Below are positions 55,254-64,000 of a stretch of DNA of 64,000 nt, in pieces. Position 1 is the first letter of the stretch, and each line of letters begins with the position of its first letter. Below the pieces are notes generated by a model. The model was not told where the DNA came from and made no database searches. It worked only from the letters and a program-made list of their open reading frames with translations. The translations under genes were made by a program, and so were the position numbers. The stretch is from Petunia secreta (Eukaryota > Streptophyta > Magnoliopsida > Solanales > Solanaceae): contig JARKIP010000042.1 of the NCBI GenBank assembly GCA_029990175.1, positions 186,001 to 250,000 on the forward strand, written 5' to 3'.

Positions 55254-57593
55254 TGTTGACACCCAATTTTGTCCCTCATTTTTTTTCTATAATTGGCCAT
55301 AATTTAACTTAAAGGTGCAATGTTGACTGTTTGAGTAAATTTGCATTAGAAGTCATGCATTTACGTGTGTTATCCCCTATTTATACGTTATATACTTAAT
55401 TGTGGTCATATCATCATTTAGGCTATGTGTTAACTATATGATAAACTCCGACTATTTGTGCAATTTACGGTATTTATAATATTTAACTATTTACCTGTGA
55501 CTATTTATAATTATTTGATTTAATTTGACCTCAATTATCTTTTATGTGTGCATCTTATTTTCTTACATAATATATATATTTCTATTTTCATTTATTTGGC
55601 ACCTTTAGTTAAATAATAATCCAATTAAACATATCCAGTTCAAATGTCATTTATAATATACCACCCATTTTATTTCATAATTTTGGCACATTTATTTGGA
55701 TTCCAAATTTCAAAATCTCCTTTGAACCTGGACCAAAGTTTGACCAGATATTTCCATTTTTTCACCATATATTTTTCATCCCACATATTCATTTTATTTC
55801 ATGATAATTGAATTCTTTCAAATTCTCTTTGAACCTAGACAAAAGATGGTCTAGGTACACTCTCTATATTCAAAATCTCTTCCATATTTTATTAACTGAA
55901 AATCACTCTTTTATTTTATATACAAATCTTCTTCCTCCTACCTTGAACCTAGCCAAAAGGTAGTCTAGATACATTTTCTCAATCTCTCTCCCATCTCCCA
56001 TAATCTCTCTAATCTCACAAATCACTCCAACATTTCTAATCTCTAATCTCTCACTCTTCCCCACTTTTGAGTCTACATACATCATTACTACTTAAAGAAA
56101 ATATCCCCTCATCAAATCCCTTGATTCACCCTCATTCAAAATCCCTTCAATTAAGCTTAAACCTCCCCCAATCTCTCTCCCCAAAATCACTCAAAATCAA
56201 AGATCCCACAAATCATACATTCAATAATTTCCTACCATTCTTAGTACCCTATTCCTCTACTATAAATTCAACTCAATTCTCACCATGGAAGACACACAAT
56301 TTTTCTCTACTTCTCCCTTATCAAAATACCTCTATATACCTTCTCTATTTAGCATTTTGTATATTTTAAATTTATTCGAAGACAACTCTGCAAATTTCAA
56401 AAATTATTGTAACATCAAAGCGGACTTTGCCATTGGTAAGTGACAAAGTATCATTGCTTTTCTTTGAATCTTGAAAGGTATGTTTCTCATCTAGTCTTGA
56501 ATTATGACTCAATTTTATTGTACTATTTTTAATTTGGTTTGATAGTGCCTAATATTTGAATATTCCTTGAATAAATAATATGTTCCTATATTTGATCACA
56601 ACTAGAATACTTAATTAATATTTTCGTGATATTCAATTTTTATATGTAGATAACGAAATGAGAATTCATTTTAAAGTTATTCTTCGCAGTAGTTAAGTAG
56701 ATATATTTTCTTTCTTTAGGGATGGTGTGGGTTTTTAAAACTAAAAGTTATTTTTTTACTAGCTTTTTTAATTTGGAGGATTATTATTTTAAAATTTTTA
56801 AAATTATTTTACTTGATATAGTTTGATTTTATTTTCAAAGCATGACCGTATTTTTACTTGACGCCTAGTTCGAGTCTAGATTGGGGCTCTAAATCAAATG
56901 TAGGGGGTCTAGTTGTTTTTATTTAAAAATTAGTTGTCCCAATTGCCTCCGGGACTTTAAGTTGAGACGTTAGTAAAACCTTTAGGACGTTTAAAATATT
57001 AGTAACTCGTTTTAATTAAATACTTAAAGAGGGTATGGGGGTTAAAGGGAATTAAGCCCCTCGAAAATGATGGAAATTACCCGAACTATATATTTGATAG
57101 TGGATTCTAAAACTATCGTCTCTTACGAAAGCCGGGTTCTGATCCGAATAGGCTAAACAAACCTAGGATTATTTATTCAAATGGTTAATTAGTTATTGTT
57201 TAATTTATGGTTATTCGTGTTATTACTTTAGATTGTTTATGCAAATGTATGAAACTGCTTATTTATTTATTTTAAATTCCATATCCTTTTTATTTAGTTT
57301 ATTTAATTTTTATCCTCTTATAGGCAATATATTAAACCAATATAAAAATCGGACGGGAACCACATTTAGTGGAACTTAGGAGGTGTCTAACCCCTTCCTT
57401 CTAGGTTATTTCGAATACTTACCCGAATCTCTGACTAGTAGACCAATCCAGAGTTTTATTATTTAAATTAAATTAGAAATTAATAGGTGACCTAATACGC
57501 CTAGAAAATTTATTAGGTGGCGACTCCAAAACTTCTAACTCAAAACGAGTTACCCCAAGTCGGAAACCACTTGCTTTTAACTGGGGTGCAATA
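55254..57593 (+). repeat. Element D 3' LTR
   Basis: 2340-bp partner of 47324-49673, with TATA-like CTATAAATTCA at about 56260. Confidence 0.92.
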
Positions 57594-57598
57594 AAAGG

Positions 57599-58199
57599 AA
57601 GAGAGAAAACAATGTCTAGTGTCCGCACCGCCACATATCGATGAACCCAGCCGCGGTTTTTGAGATCTTCACTATTGGGAACCACGCATTTCTTTCCCCA
57701 TTTGATAAATATTAACATACCCGCCTTGTGGAGACGGGGAGAGTAGAAAGCAAGAAGATGCCAGAATGAGAATTTTACTCTAGCATGATTCGCCAGGTAA
57801 TCTAGCATAGCCACCAATCGCCAGACGGAGGGCGCTACTTGACCAAGATAGATGTTGTATTGGCGGTATATTTCTTCAAATCGAGTAAACACACTCATTG
57901 AGACGCAAAGTGAAAGGGTGTGTATGGACCATCGAGTAATCAGAACGATAGAAGGAAATTCTCTCTTCAGCAGTAGGGACAATGATATCTATGATTTCAG
58001 GACATTTACAGTCAAGCCTGATACGGGTTATGTCATCCCTCATAACTGCGGATGGGTAGCACTCAATAGAAAGGTTGTTATTTTCACCTTCCTATTTGGG
58101 TGTGACCTTACATTTGGCCATCACCTTCAAAGTTAAAGTTTGTAGGAAGATATCTTGAGCTTTGAAGTTTGCGGGAAGGAAGTTTGGTCATTCGGCCAT
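57599..58199 (-). pseudogene. Element B antisense ORF, exon 1 (N-terminal part)
   Basis: Minus-strand ATG at 58199-58197 (MAE, then a stop). The clear coding stretch is 57982-57600, with FTRFEEIYRQYNIYLGQVAP, RLVAMLDYLANHARVKFSFW and FIKWGKKCVVPNSEDLKNRG, ending in RTLDIVFSLPF where element D is inserted. This block matches my memory of the plant gypsy-type transposon domain in antisense ORFs of Tat elements. Two stops occur in the first 40 codons. The continuation lies at 47323-45530. Confidence 0.72.
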
Positions 58200-58295
58200 G
58201 TTGAAGGATAGAATTGTTAAGGCTGGAAGAAGGGTTGTCTTACAAGGAAAGCTCTTGAATAATTCGAAGATTAATAAAAATCTCTCTAGTTATGG

Positions 58296-58308
58296 CGTAT
58301 ATATACAC
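58296..58308 (-). promoter_or_regulatory. TATA box for the antisense ORF
   Basis: On the minus strand GTGTATATATACG, about 100 bp upstream of the ATG at 58199. It points away from the 3' LTR and is suitably placed to drive the antisense transcript. Confidence 0.55.
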
Positions 58309-58348
58309 GCCTAGGAGGATTCTTGAATAAGAAGATGAACGATCTTGG

Positions 58349-58356
58349 TCACGTGG
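58349..58356. promoter_or_regulatory. G-box (CACGTG)
   Basis: GTCACGTGGG, a palindromic bZIP/bHLH site lying between the minus-strand TATA (58296-58308) and a plus-strand TATA-like GTATAAAAACCCC (about 58454-58466). Confidence 0.35.
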
Positions 58357-58637
58357 GATCGCAGTTAGGTGTGATCGTGATTATTGTAGTTTACGTAATG
58401 TGTATCTCAATAATTACGGGATATGACAGAGCAGTGGCAACATTAGGAAGATACGTATAAAAACCCCTCTAATCACGAGAGTACACGTCATTGTACTTGA
58501 GTATTTTCATTCAATGCAACGCATGCGAAGAGACAAGGGACGAGTATCAGGGGCAGTCACACCTTCACGTCTTTTATCACTCCTCTTTCAATTCCTGACT
58601 GCTTGCATCAACACTCAGCAAGTGGGGAGACTGACTG

Positions 58638-59117
58638 TGTGGGCAAAAATACGCCACCTATTATTATGGGGATACGAGTCCAGCTAGCGAGACTAGACTT
58701 ATCCTACAAGTCACCAGGCATAGAGGATAAATGCCTTCTCTGCGAATTACGACCGTTCAGGCGGTACGGGCGTAGGACGCAAGGCATACATCCCGCCACC
58801 TTAGGTTTACAGTGTCCTAGTTAGGATTTCGTATTTACCACCGGCTTGAGTTTATAGGCTCATGGTCTTTATTAGTCTTTGTATTTTACAATAATTAGGA
58901 GCGGAAAATCTCTACTATAAATATCCACACATTGTATTGTACATCAAGTGATTCACGCCGAATCAGGCTATTCTCAAGGAATAAAGCTCTTTACTTTCTT
59001 GTCTATTATTTTCCTCTATATTCACTTACTTTTTCATCCTATTTTACTGTATTGCTTGTGACCCTCTCATAAATTTAATTATTTAATCTAGACGTACAAT
59101 TTTAGTCATAAATAATT
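58638..59117 (+). repeat. Element B 3' LTR
   Basis: Starts TGTGGGCAAAAATACGCC after AGTGGGGAGACTGACTG, the polypurine region. The end is uncertain between about 59090 and 59117 because of an indel relative to the 5' LTR. Confidence 0.78.
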
Positions 59118-59197
59118 TGAATGGTCGATTCTATTCAGACCTCCATTAAATAAAAACAAATGAACATATGCCAAAAATTACTTATTAGAGATAGTAA

Positions 59198-59463
59198 TGA
59201 TAAATTCAACCCACAATCTTGGGCATAACTCTACCTAAGAGCTAGTTTTTAAGCTTGGCGCCCAAGCCCAACTCGATTTAATTGGACTCGTTCACATGGA
59301 GGGGCCAACGATCTGGTTGGCTCTGATACTATGATAAATTCGATCCATGTGCTTGGGCCTAACTTTATCTCAAATGCTAGCTCATAAGGAGGAGGATTGC
59401 CCAGGTCTTATATAAAATTTTATGATATGACCTTATTTTTTACCAGTGTGGGACTCTCCAATA
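59198..59463 (-). mobile_element. TRIM (miniature LTR element), minus strand
   Basis: In minus orientation: a 132-bp LTR (59463 to 59332) starting TATTGGAGAGTCCCACACTG and ending GAATTTATCA, then the PBS TAGTATCAGAGCC (59331-59319; initiator-Met type with one change), about 75 bp of internal DNA, and a partial second LTR ending again in GAATTTATCA at 59198. The repeat pair is visible at 59198-59245 and 59332-59380. A TATA-like TTTATATAAGACC (about 59406-59418) lies in the LTR. No coding capacity, as expected for TRIMs. Confidence 0.72.
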
Positions 59464-60833
59464 TTCTTAATAAGTAAGAAGAGACTTAAAAGATATTTTT
59501 TCTTACATAAAAAAAAAATAAATAAATAAAGAGAGAGATAATTCTGACCTTTATAGAGATACAGCTTTGAAGATCTACTTACATGCGCTTCCTCTCGTAA
59601 TTTACCATAAATAGTCAATTGCACCACTAATAAAGGGCATAGCACATCTACATAAATATCTTAGCTGGTAGGCCGGTGGCGACTTGTTTCTTAGCATAAA
59701 TGAAAACTTTATAAGTATTAACCCTACTGTGACTCCATGCAAATATGCAATGAATCTAATTAATCTTTTGCCTTTCATATTATAACCTTCGAGGAATATT
59801 ATCTAATTACACATTTTTCTCGGGTTTTTTCAAATTGTAATTGCCTTCTCTCATCCAAGATCAAGATAATTTAATTGATCAAATAGTTCCAATGTTAGAG
59901 TTCAACGGCTAAAAGGTTACATTACATTGCACGACTTCAGAGTTCTTCGTACTCTTTTTTACGCTTATAACTGTGCTGCCCATTCAAAAATTTTCCTACT
60001 TTACTGCTATTAGTAGTGTTGAAGACAAACCATATGGATATACCTCAATTATCAGGGTGCGACTTGTAGTACATGTCTTATGTATGTAGTAATTGTCAGT
60101 ATTGCACAAACCCTCCATTTCTCAAGTTGCATTAATAAACAGGGCTCTTATTCTTTAATTTATTCTTGTTTCACAAACTATACTTTCATGCTTGATTGGA
60201 TCATTAACCTAATCAAACCATCCTCCGCTCAACTTCTTCAATAACTCTTGGACAATTGGAAAGCGGAATAGAAGAAAATACGGAGTAGAAAACTTAAAAG
60301 AACACAAGTTTATCCTTTAATGGAGAAGTAATTTATAATTTTCATTCTCATCATTATTGGTCATTACGAGAATTTTAATAGTAATTTGAATGGTAACTTA
60401 AAACTCATATTTAACTACTACAGAAGATAGAGCAAATTCCAATAATTTGAATGATTACTCAAATTTAACTGCTACAAAAAATAGAGCAAATGACACTTTA
60501 GTCCCTTAACCTTTAAGTGTTAGGAAATGATATCCCTCCACATTTTGAATGAAATCGATAACCCCTTTACTATTGGGAAACGACGATACATCAACAACTT
60601 TTTTAGTGGGAATATTACTCCCTTAGTATTTTCAAAAAGACTTGAAATTTCAATAAAAGAGAATGAAGTGTTCTATTTTTCAAGCCTTTTAAAAAATTTA
60701 TGCAGGAAAATAAAGTGTTATTTTTTTTAAGTCTTTTTAAAAATCGTTTTAACGGCAAATTACAAAAGCGCAAATGAGGCCTTGAGAAGGCTTGCAATTT
60801 TGAACTATATATCTTGGTAGTGTATTGAGGTAG
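59464..60833. other. Intergenic DNA, no gene recognised
   Basis: AT-rich sequence with oligo-T runs and short ORFs below 100 codons. The stretch 60490-60730 has internally similar halves (AGACTTGAAATTTC / AAGTCTTTTTAAAAAT) and could be a decayed small element, but no clear ends were found. Confidence 0.45.
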
Positions 60834-61403
60834 TGTATTGGATAAAAATCGACCCACGGCGATTTGCCCCGGTCGCGTAAATCTTAGACGACCGAACACG
60901 TCACAACTAAACAACGGCCAAAGCGATTGAGCAAGTCGCCGAGGCCCTGAAACCGAGGATGCGTCACCGAAGGCGAGCCGCGAGCTGAGCTTCGGTAACC
61001 TTCACCTCGATCAAGCAGCAGGGCCAAGCCACCGATGTCGTCAGCTCTTACCTCGGTGGATCCCCTCGGTTCAAGCGGCTTTGCAGCCCACTACTTCACC
61101 CCCACTAACTCAGCCGTTACTAACCCATTACTCACCAAGATCGTGGGACGACGTGGCAGCAGGTAGTGGAAATCGTGGGCAAGGCTTATACCTATAAATA
61201 GTAGTTCATTTTATGTAATAGGTATTCAGAAATATATACCGAAACTCTGCCCAAATTTGTACTCAACATCCATATATTGAAATCAAATTACTTTTACGCA
61301 TTTACGTCTACTTTTGCACGTTTATTCAAGCTTTGATACAAAGATCTGTTTATATTCGAACCCAAATTCGATTTGTGTACCTAAACCGATTTAGGCCCAT
61401 ACA
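60834..61403 (+). repeat. Element E 5' LTR
   Basis: Starts TGTATTGGATAAAAATCGAC and ends GGCCCATACA. A 13-bp duplication (GGTAGTGTATTG twice, about 60817-60841) straddles the border, so the start could also be 60821. No partner LTR is in view. Confidence 0.75.
61193..61200 (+). promoter_or_regulatory. TATA box of element E LTR
   Basis: CCTATAAATAGTAG, 360 bp into the LTR. Confidence 0.65.
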
Positions 61404-61405
61404 AA

Positions 61406-61425
61406 TTGGCGCCATCTGTGGGGAT
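61406..61425 (+). other. Primer binding site of element E
   Basis: TTGGCGCCATCTGTGGGGAT two bases after the LTR; the TTGGCGCC(A/G)TCTGTGGG form is typical of this group. Confidence 0.8.
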
Positions 61426-61492
61426 ATAAGCAGTAACGCTTTGTTCCAAAGTTCAAAATCCGTTTTTTGTCAAAAATTTGCGATTCAACGTT

Positions 61493-62697
61493 ATGGCTGA
61501 TAACAACAACGGTGGTAACGGCGATCGGGTTGACGTTCCGACGAACCAACAACCCTTCACCCCAATGAAAACTGAAGAATTTCAAATGTATGTTGTCACC
61601 ATACTAAGGGCTCTCCAAAGTAAATAGGATGAGCAGGCCAGCATCAACGCCGAGTTTCGCGCTTCGTTGGAAGTGAGAAATAGCGCTGCCCCGAACAGCG
61701 CCCAGCCTTCGGCTCCTGGTGGAGGCACCCTGCCTTTCGTTCCTCCAGGCGCGACAACAGGGGGACCTCACAATGGAGCCACGTCTGGGGGCTCGGGGAA
61801 TCACCCAACTGCATCGCCACACTTCGGGACGTTTCCCACCGTGGCTGAAACAACGTCCTCGGTCGACGTTGAAAGAATGAGTAGAGAAATCGAGGCGCGC
61901 ATCGAGGCGCGCGTGGAAAAGCGTCTTGAAGGCGTACCGGGGATAAGCAAGGAGGAAGATGACCTCGACATCGAGCAATATAGGGAGCAGCCCTATAAGC
62001 CCGAAGCTGCTCCAGCTCCAACTCCTGTGGGTTTCAAACTCACATTCCTTAAAAAGTATGATGGAACAACTGATCCCAAGGAGCATATTAGGGAATACAT
62101 GTCCATGGTAAAGAGCAACGACTTGACATCCACGCAGCTCGAGTCGATGTTCTTAAAGAAGTTTGGTAGTTCGTTAGAAAAAGGTGCCCTTCGGTGGTAT
62201 TTGTGCTTACCAAGGCTCACACCGGCGCGCAAAAGATCCTCCAGAGGAAGGAGGATATCTGTAAAGTGAAGCAACGCTCCGGTGAGCCACTTAAAGAGTT
62301 CCTCGAGCGATTCCACGCTGAGCGCATGGAGTTGCCTCGAATGGATGATACCTTGGCCATCATGGCATTCGAAAAGGGTATCAATAGTCGCAACTCAGGT
62401 GCTGCAGCTGAATTGCGCAAAGAGTTGCAACAGTATCAGGTCCTGACGTGGGAGGATCTACATAGAAGAGCTTACTCCAAAATCAGATTGGAGGAGGCAG
62501 AGTTCAAAAACCGAGGTTATCAAAACCGAGGTGATAATTCAAATCGCGCCGAGGCGCCACGAAATAATTCGAAGGGGAGGTATGAACCTTACACTTCGTC
62601 GAGGCAACATGTTACTCAAAGGTTGGGGAACAACCCCGGCAACTCATAACCAGCCTCTCATATAAGCCAAAGGCTTGGAGGGAAGGTTCAAACCAAT
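61493..62697 (+). pseudogene. Element E gag, first two thirds
   Basis: The ATG at 61493 gives MADNNNGGNGDRVDVPTNQQ. A stop at 61627 interrupts a frame that otherwise runs on. A Gly/Pro/Ala-rich linker is followed by a charged helix (MSREIEARIEARVEKRLEG) and the capsid core (FKLTFLKKYDGTTDPKEHIR, KKFGSSLEKGALRWY). At about 62190 roughly 40-50 bp are missing and the frame shifts. The capsid resumes as KAHTGAQKILQRKEDICK...EPLKEFLERFHAERMELP and HRRAYSKIRLEEAEFKNRG, with a stop at 62647. It would form the particle. The promoter and PBS lie directly upstream. Confidence 0.85.
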
Positions 62698-63606
62698 ATG
62701 AACCAAAGAAATCCCTCGAGCTCCGCTTCGATCCCAAGAAAGGATCTTCCTCGGATCCAAGATTATAATTTCAACATATCGACCTCGGAGCTGGTCGACG
62801 TTGTCAAGGGGACAGCCGGGGTAAGAGTTCCCAAAGATATGAGAACCCCGGCGGACAAAAGGGATCAGAATCTGCATTGTGAATTTCATGCAGATTATGG
62901 CCACAGAACCGAGGACTGCAAGGCCTTACGCCTCGAGGTGGCCCACCTACTGAAGAAAGGAGTCTTGGCAGATTTCCTCACTGATAAGGGAAAAGACAAC
63001 TTTTCCAAGAATCGAGGTGACGGACAACCACCTCGGGCTCCACCTCCTGAAAGAGTAGGGAACGTCATCACTGGGGGATCCGAAGTGAACGGCGTGAACT
63101 TTACCGCTGCCAAAAAGTTCGCTAAGCTCTCCATCACTATGGAGAAAAGGACTCGAGTGGGAGGCTCGGGCAAAGATATTGTTTTCGATGACGATGATTA
63201 TGATGAGATGATGTTCCCTCATCACGACGCGCTAGTCATCATGTTGAGGATCAATGACTCTGATATCAAAAGAGTCTTGATCGACCCCGGTAGCTCAGTT
63301 AACATAATTAGCTACGGGGCCGTCAAGAAGATGTGGTTAAAGGGTGAAGTTGTTCCCAATTCAACAGTGTTAGCTGGCTTCAACAACTCCACGGAGAAGA
63401 CTTTGGGTGAGATCACACTCAAGACGTTCCCCGAAGGGGTTACCAAGGAGACACTGTTCCAAGTTATGCCCGAGGATCTAGCTTACAATGTGATCCTCGG
63501 AAGGCCATGGATCCACTCCATGGAAGCTGTTCCTTCCACTTTACATCAAGTGATCAAATTCCCTACACCTTGGGGATTAGATCGATCAAGGGGGAGCAGC
63601 GAGTAG
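62698..63606 (+). pseudogene. Element E gag C-terminus and aspartic protease
   Basis: An open frame of 302 codons. It contains the nucleocapsid motif CEFHADYGHRTEDCKAL (CX2HX4HX4C, near 62878), a Pro/Arg-rich linker, an acidic run DDDDYDEMMFPHHDALVI, and the retropepsin active site VLIDPGSSVNII at about 63272-63307, with YNVILGRPWIHSMEAVPSTL near 63484-63543. All key residues are present. The ORF stop at 63604-63606 is caused by a one-base deletion near 63574 (after FPTPWG). The next frame continues with the expected protease-RT linker. The enzyme would cut gag and pol. Confidence 0.88.
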
Positions 63607-64000
63607 CAAGAGAATGCTATTCAGTTGCACTAAAAAGTGGAGTCGCCCCGGTTGGGCCAAAACAATAGCAACTACAGGATTCGGGGTCAAGCGGGGAGGA
63701 CGCCCGAGGAGGAGATGAAAAACTTCCAGCTTGTGTTCAAGAGCCTCGGAAGCAAAAGGTCGAGGACTCAACTATTGAAGAGTTGGAATCTTTCACTCTA
63801 TCGAAAGATTTCCCCGATAGGAAGGCATTTGTCGGCTCGGAGTTGGACCCGAAGTCGAAAAAAGCAATTATAGAAGTTCTAAAGTCCAACCTCGATTGTT
63901 TTGCTTGGTCGCACTCAGACATGACGGGTATCAATCCGGAGATCATGACCCACAAATTGACTGTAAACCCAAATTTTACCCCGGTGAAGCAGAAGAAAAG
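63570..64000 (+). pseudogene. Element E reverse transcriptase start, cut by window end
   Basis: In the frame following the deletion near 63574 the sequence reads RSIKGEQRVARECYSVAL, a stop at 63667-63669, then an acidic linker (TIEELESFTLSKDFPDRKAF) and FAWSHSDMTGINPEIMTHKL, the conserved entry of Tat-type RT. No catalytic YXDD motif is reached. The rest of pol lies to the right of the window. Confidence 0.85.

Larger units (their letters stand above)
47324..57593 (+). mobile_element. Element D: gag-only Tat-lineage gypsy element
   Basis: Complete 10.27-kb element. LTRs are 47324-49673 and 55254-57593, both starting TGTTGACACCCAATTTTG. AAGGG (47319-47323) and AAAGG (57594-57598) form a target duplication with one mismatch. 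It has a PBS, 1.25-kb leader, one gag gene, 1.4 kb of non-coding DNA, a 63-bp tandem array and a polypurine tract. No protease, RT or integrase. The LTRs differ at about 5 of the first 125 bp by eye, so it is rather young. It sits inside the antisense ORF of element B. Confidence 0.9.
37197..59117 (+). mobile_element. Element B: pol-less Tat-lineage gypsy element with antisense ORF
   Basis: LTRs at 37197 to about 37657 and 58638 to about 59117 share TGGGCAAAAATACGCCACC-type starts and the region TGTACATCAAG(C/T)GATTCAC. Inside, in order: PBS, gag start, insertion C, protease remnant, non-coding DNA, then an antisense ORF split by insertion D. No RT, RNase H or integrase was found. The layout gag-protease-antisense extra ORF matches the Tat superfamily of plant gypsy elements, in which an antisense ORF downstream of pol is known (for example maize Grande). 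The exact 3' LTR ends and the target duplication are unclear. Confidence 0.78.
60834..64000 (+). mobile_element. Element E: Tat-lineage gypsy element, 5' part, runs off the window
   Basis: LTR, PBS, gag, protease and the first residues of RT are in order on the plus strand. LTR length (570 bp), PBS type and protein motifs fit a Tat-lineage element of the Retand-like group. The sequence is more GC-rich and less damaged than in the other elements, so it may be comparatively young. The 3' LTR lies beyond 64000. Confidence 0.88.

Noticed and set aside
56067..56369. 100-codon ORF in element D 3' LTR beginning MSLHTSLLLKENIPSSNP
   Set aside because: Lies in the LTR promoter/leader region, is not open in the partner LTR, and has no recognised domain.
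59319..59331. GGCTCTGATACTA considered as part of a tRNA gene
   Set aside because: No cloverleaf or A/B boxes around it; it is better explained as a reverse-strand primer binding site between two short terminal repeats.
61604..62086. 160- and 125-codon minus ORFs opposite element E gag
   Set aside because: GC-rich shadow frames of gag; no motif, and the gag reading is well supported.
1..64000. Endogenous pararetrovirus (caulimovirid) sequence, common in Solanaceae
   Set aside because: No movement protein, coat protein or caulimovirid RT motifs were seen; all RT pieces belong to copia, gypsy or RTE elements.

Overview
The window looks like transposon-dense plant nuclear heterochromatin. Almost certain Solanaceae signs are the TS-SINE/RTE-type LINE 3' ends with (TTG)n tails (three copies), plant copia and gypsy LTR elements with plant-type primer binding sites, and abundant MITE/TRIM debris. 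I found no intact host gene, no tRNA or rRNA gene and no CRISPR. All coding matter is transposon-derived and broken by stops, frameshifts or later insertions. Species cannot be fixed from sequence alone; tobacco, tomato and pepper relatives all fit.

Layout. 1-4499 is AT-rich intergenic DNA with one small hAT-like MITE (2056-2412, perfect 8-bp target duplication) and an 800-bp G/T-rich low-complexity tract. 4500-37083 is one old Ty1/copia element of roughly 10 kb, inflated to 32.6 kb by four later insertions. These are an RTE-clade LINE in integrase (8719-12714, minus), a Del/Tekay-type gypsy element just after RNase H (14558-25885), an Athila-like gypsy element inside an extra ORF downstream of pol (28094-34228), and a truncated RTE LINE in the 3' LTR (about 35044-36330). 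Target duplications or re-joined reading frames support the first three junctions; the second LINE is placed by its tail and by LTR alignment.

37197 to about 59117 is a second nest. A pol-less Tat-lineage gypsy element (B, LTRs about 460 bp) carries gag, a protease remnant and a long antisense ORF. It is interrupted by a half-element (C, one 2.3-kb LTR, 38127 to about 43930) and by a complete gag-only Tat element (D, 47324-57593, 2.35-kb LTRs, with a 63-bp tandem array before its 3' LTR). 59198-59463 is a minus-strand TRIM. 60834 to the window end is the 5' part of another Tat-lineage element (E) with LTR, gag, protease and the first residues of reverse transcriptase.

The most interesting biology is in non-canonical cargo. 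The copia element has a sense extra ORF with its own TATA-like promoter. Element B has an antisense ORF with its own TATA box and four GT-AG introns of 64-87 bp; two of the junctions keep the reading frame open when spliced. The Tekay-type element is a tandem fusion with two internal regions separated by only 22 bp of LTR, and it seems to have moved while already non-coding. Several LTRs and a 3' UTR carry tandem arrays of 21, 35, 54 and 63 bp that could seed satellites.
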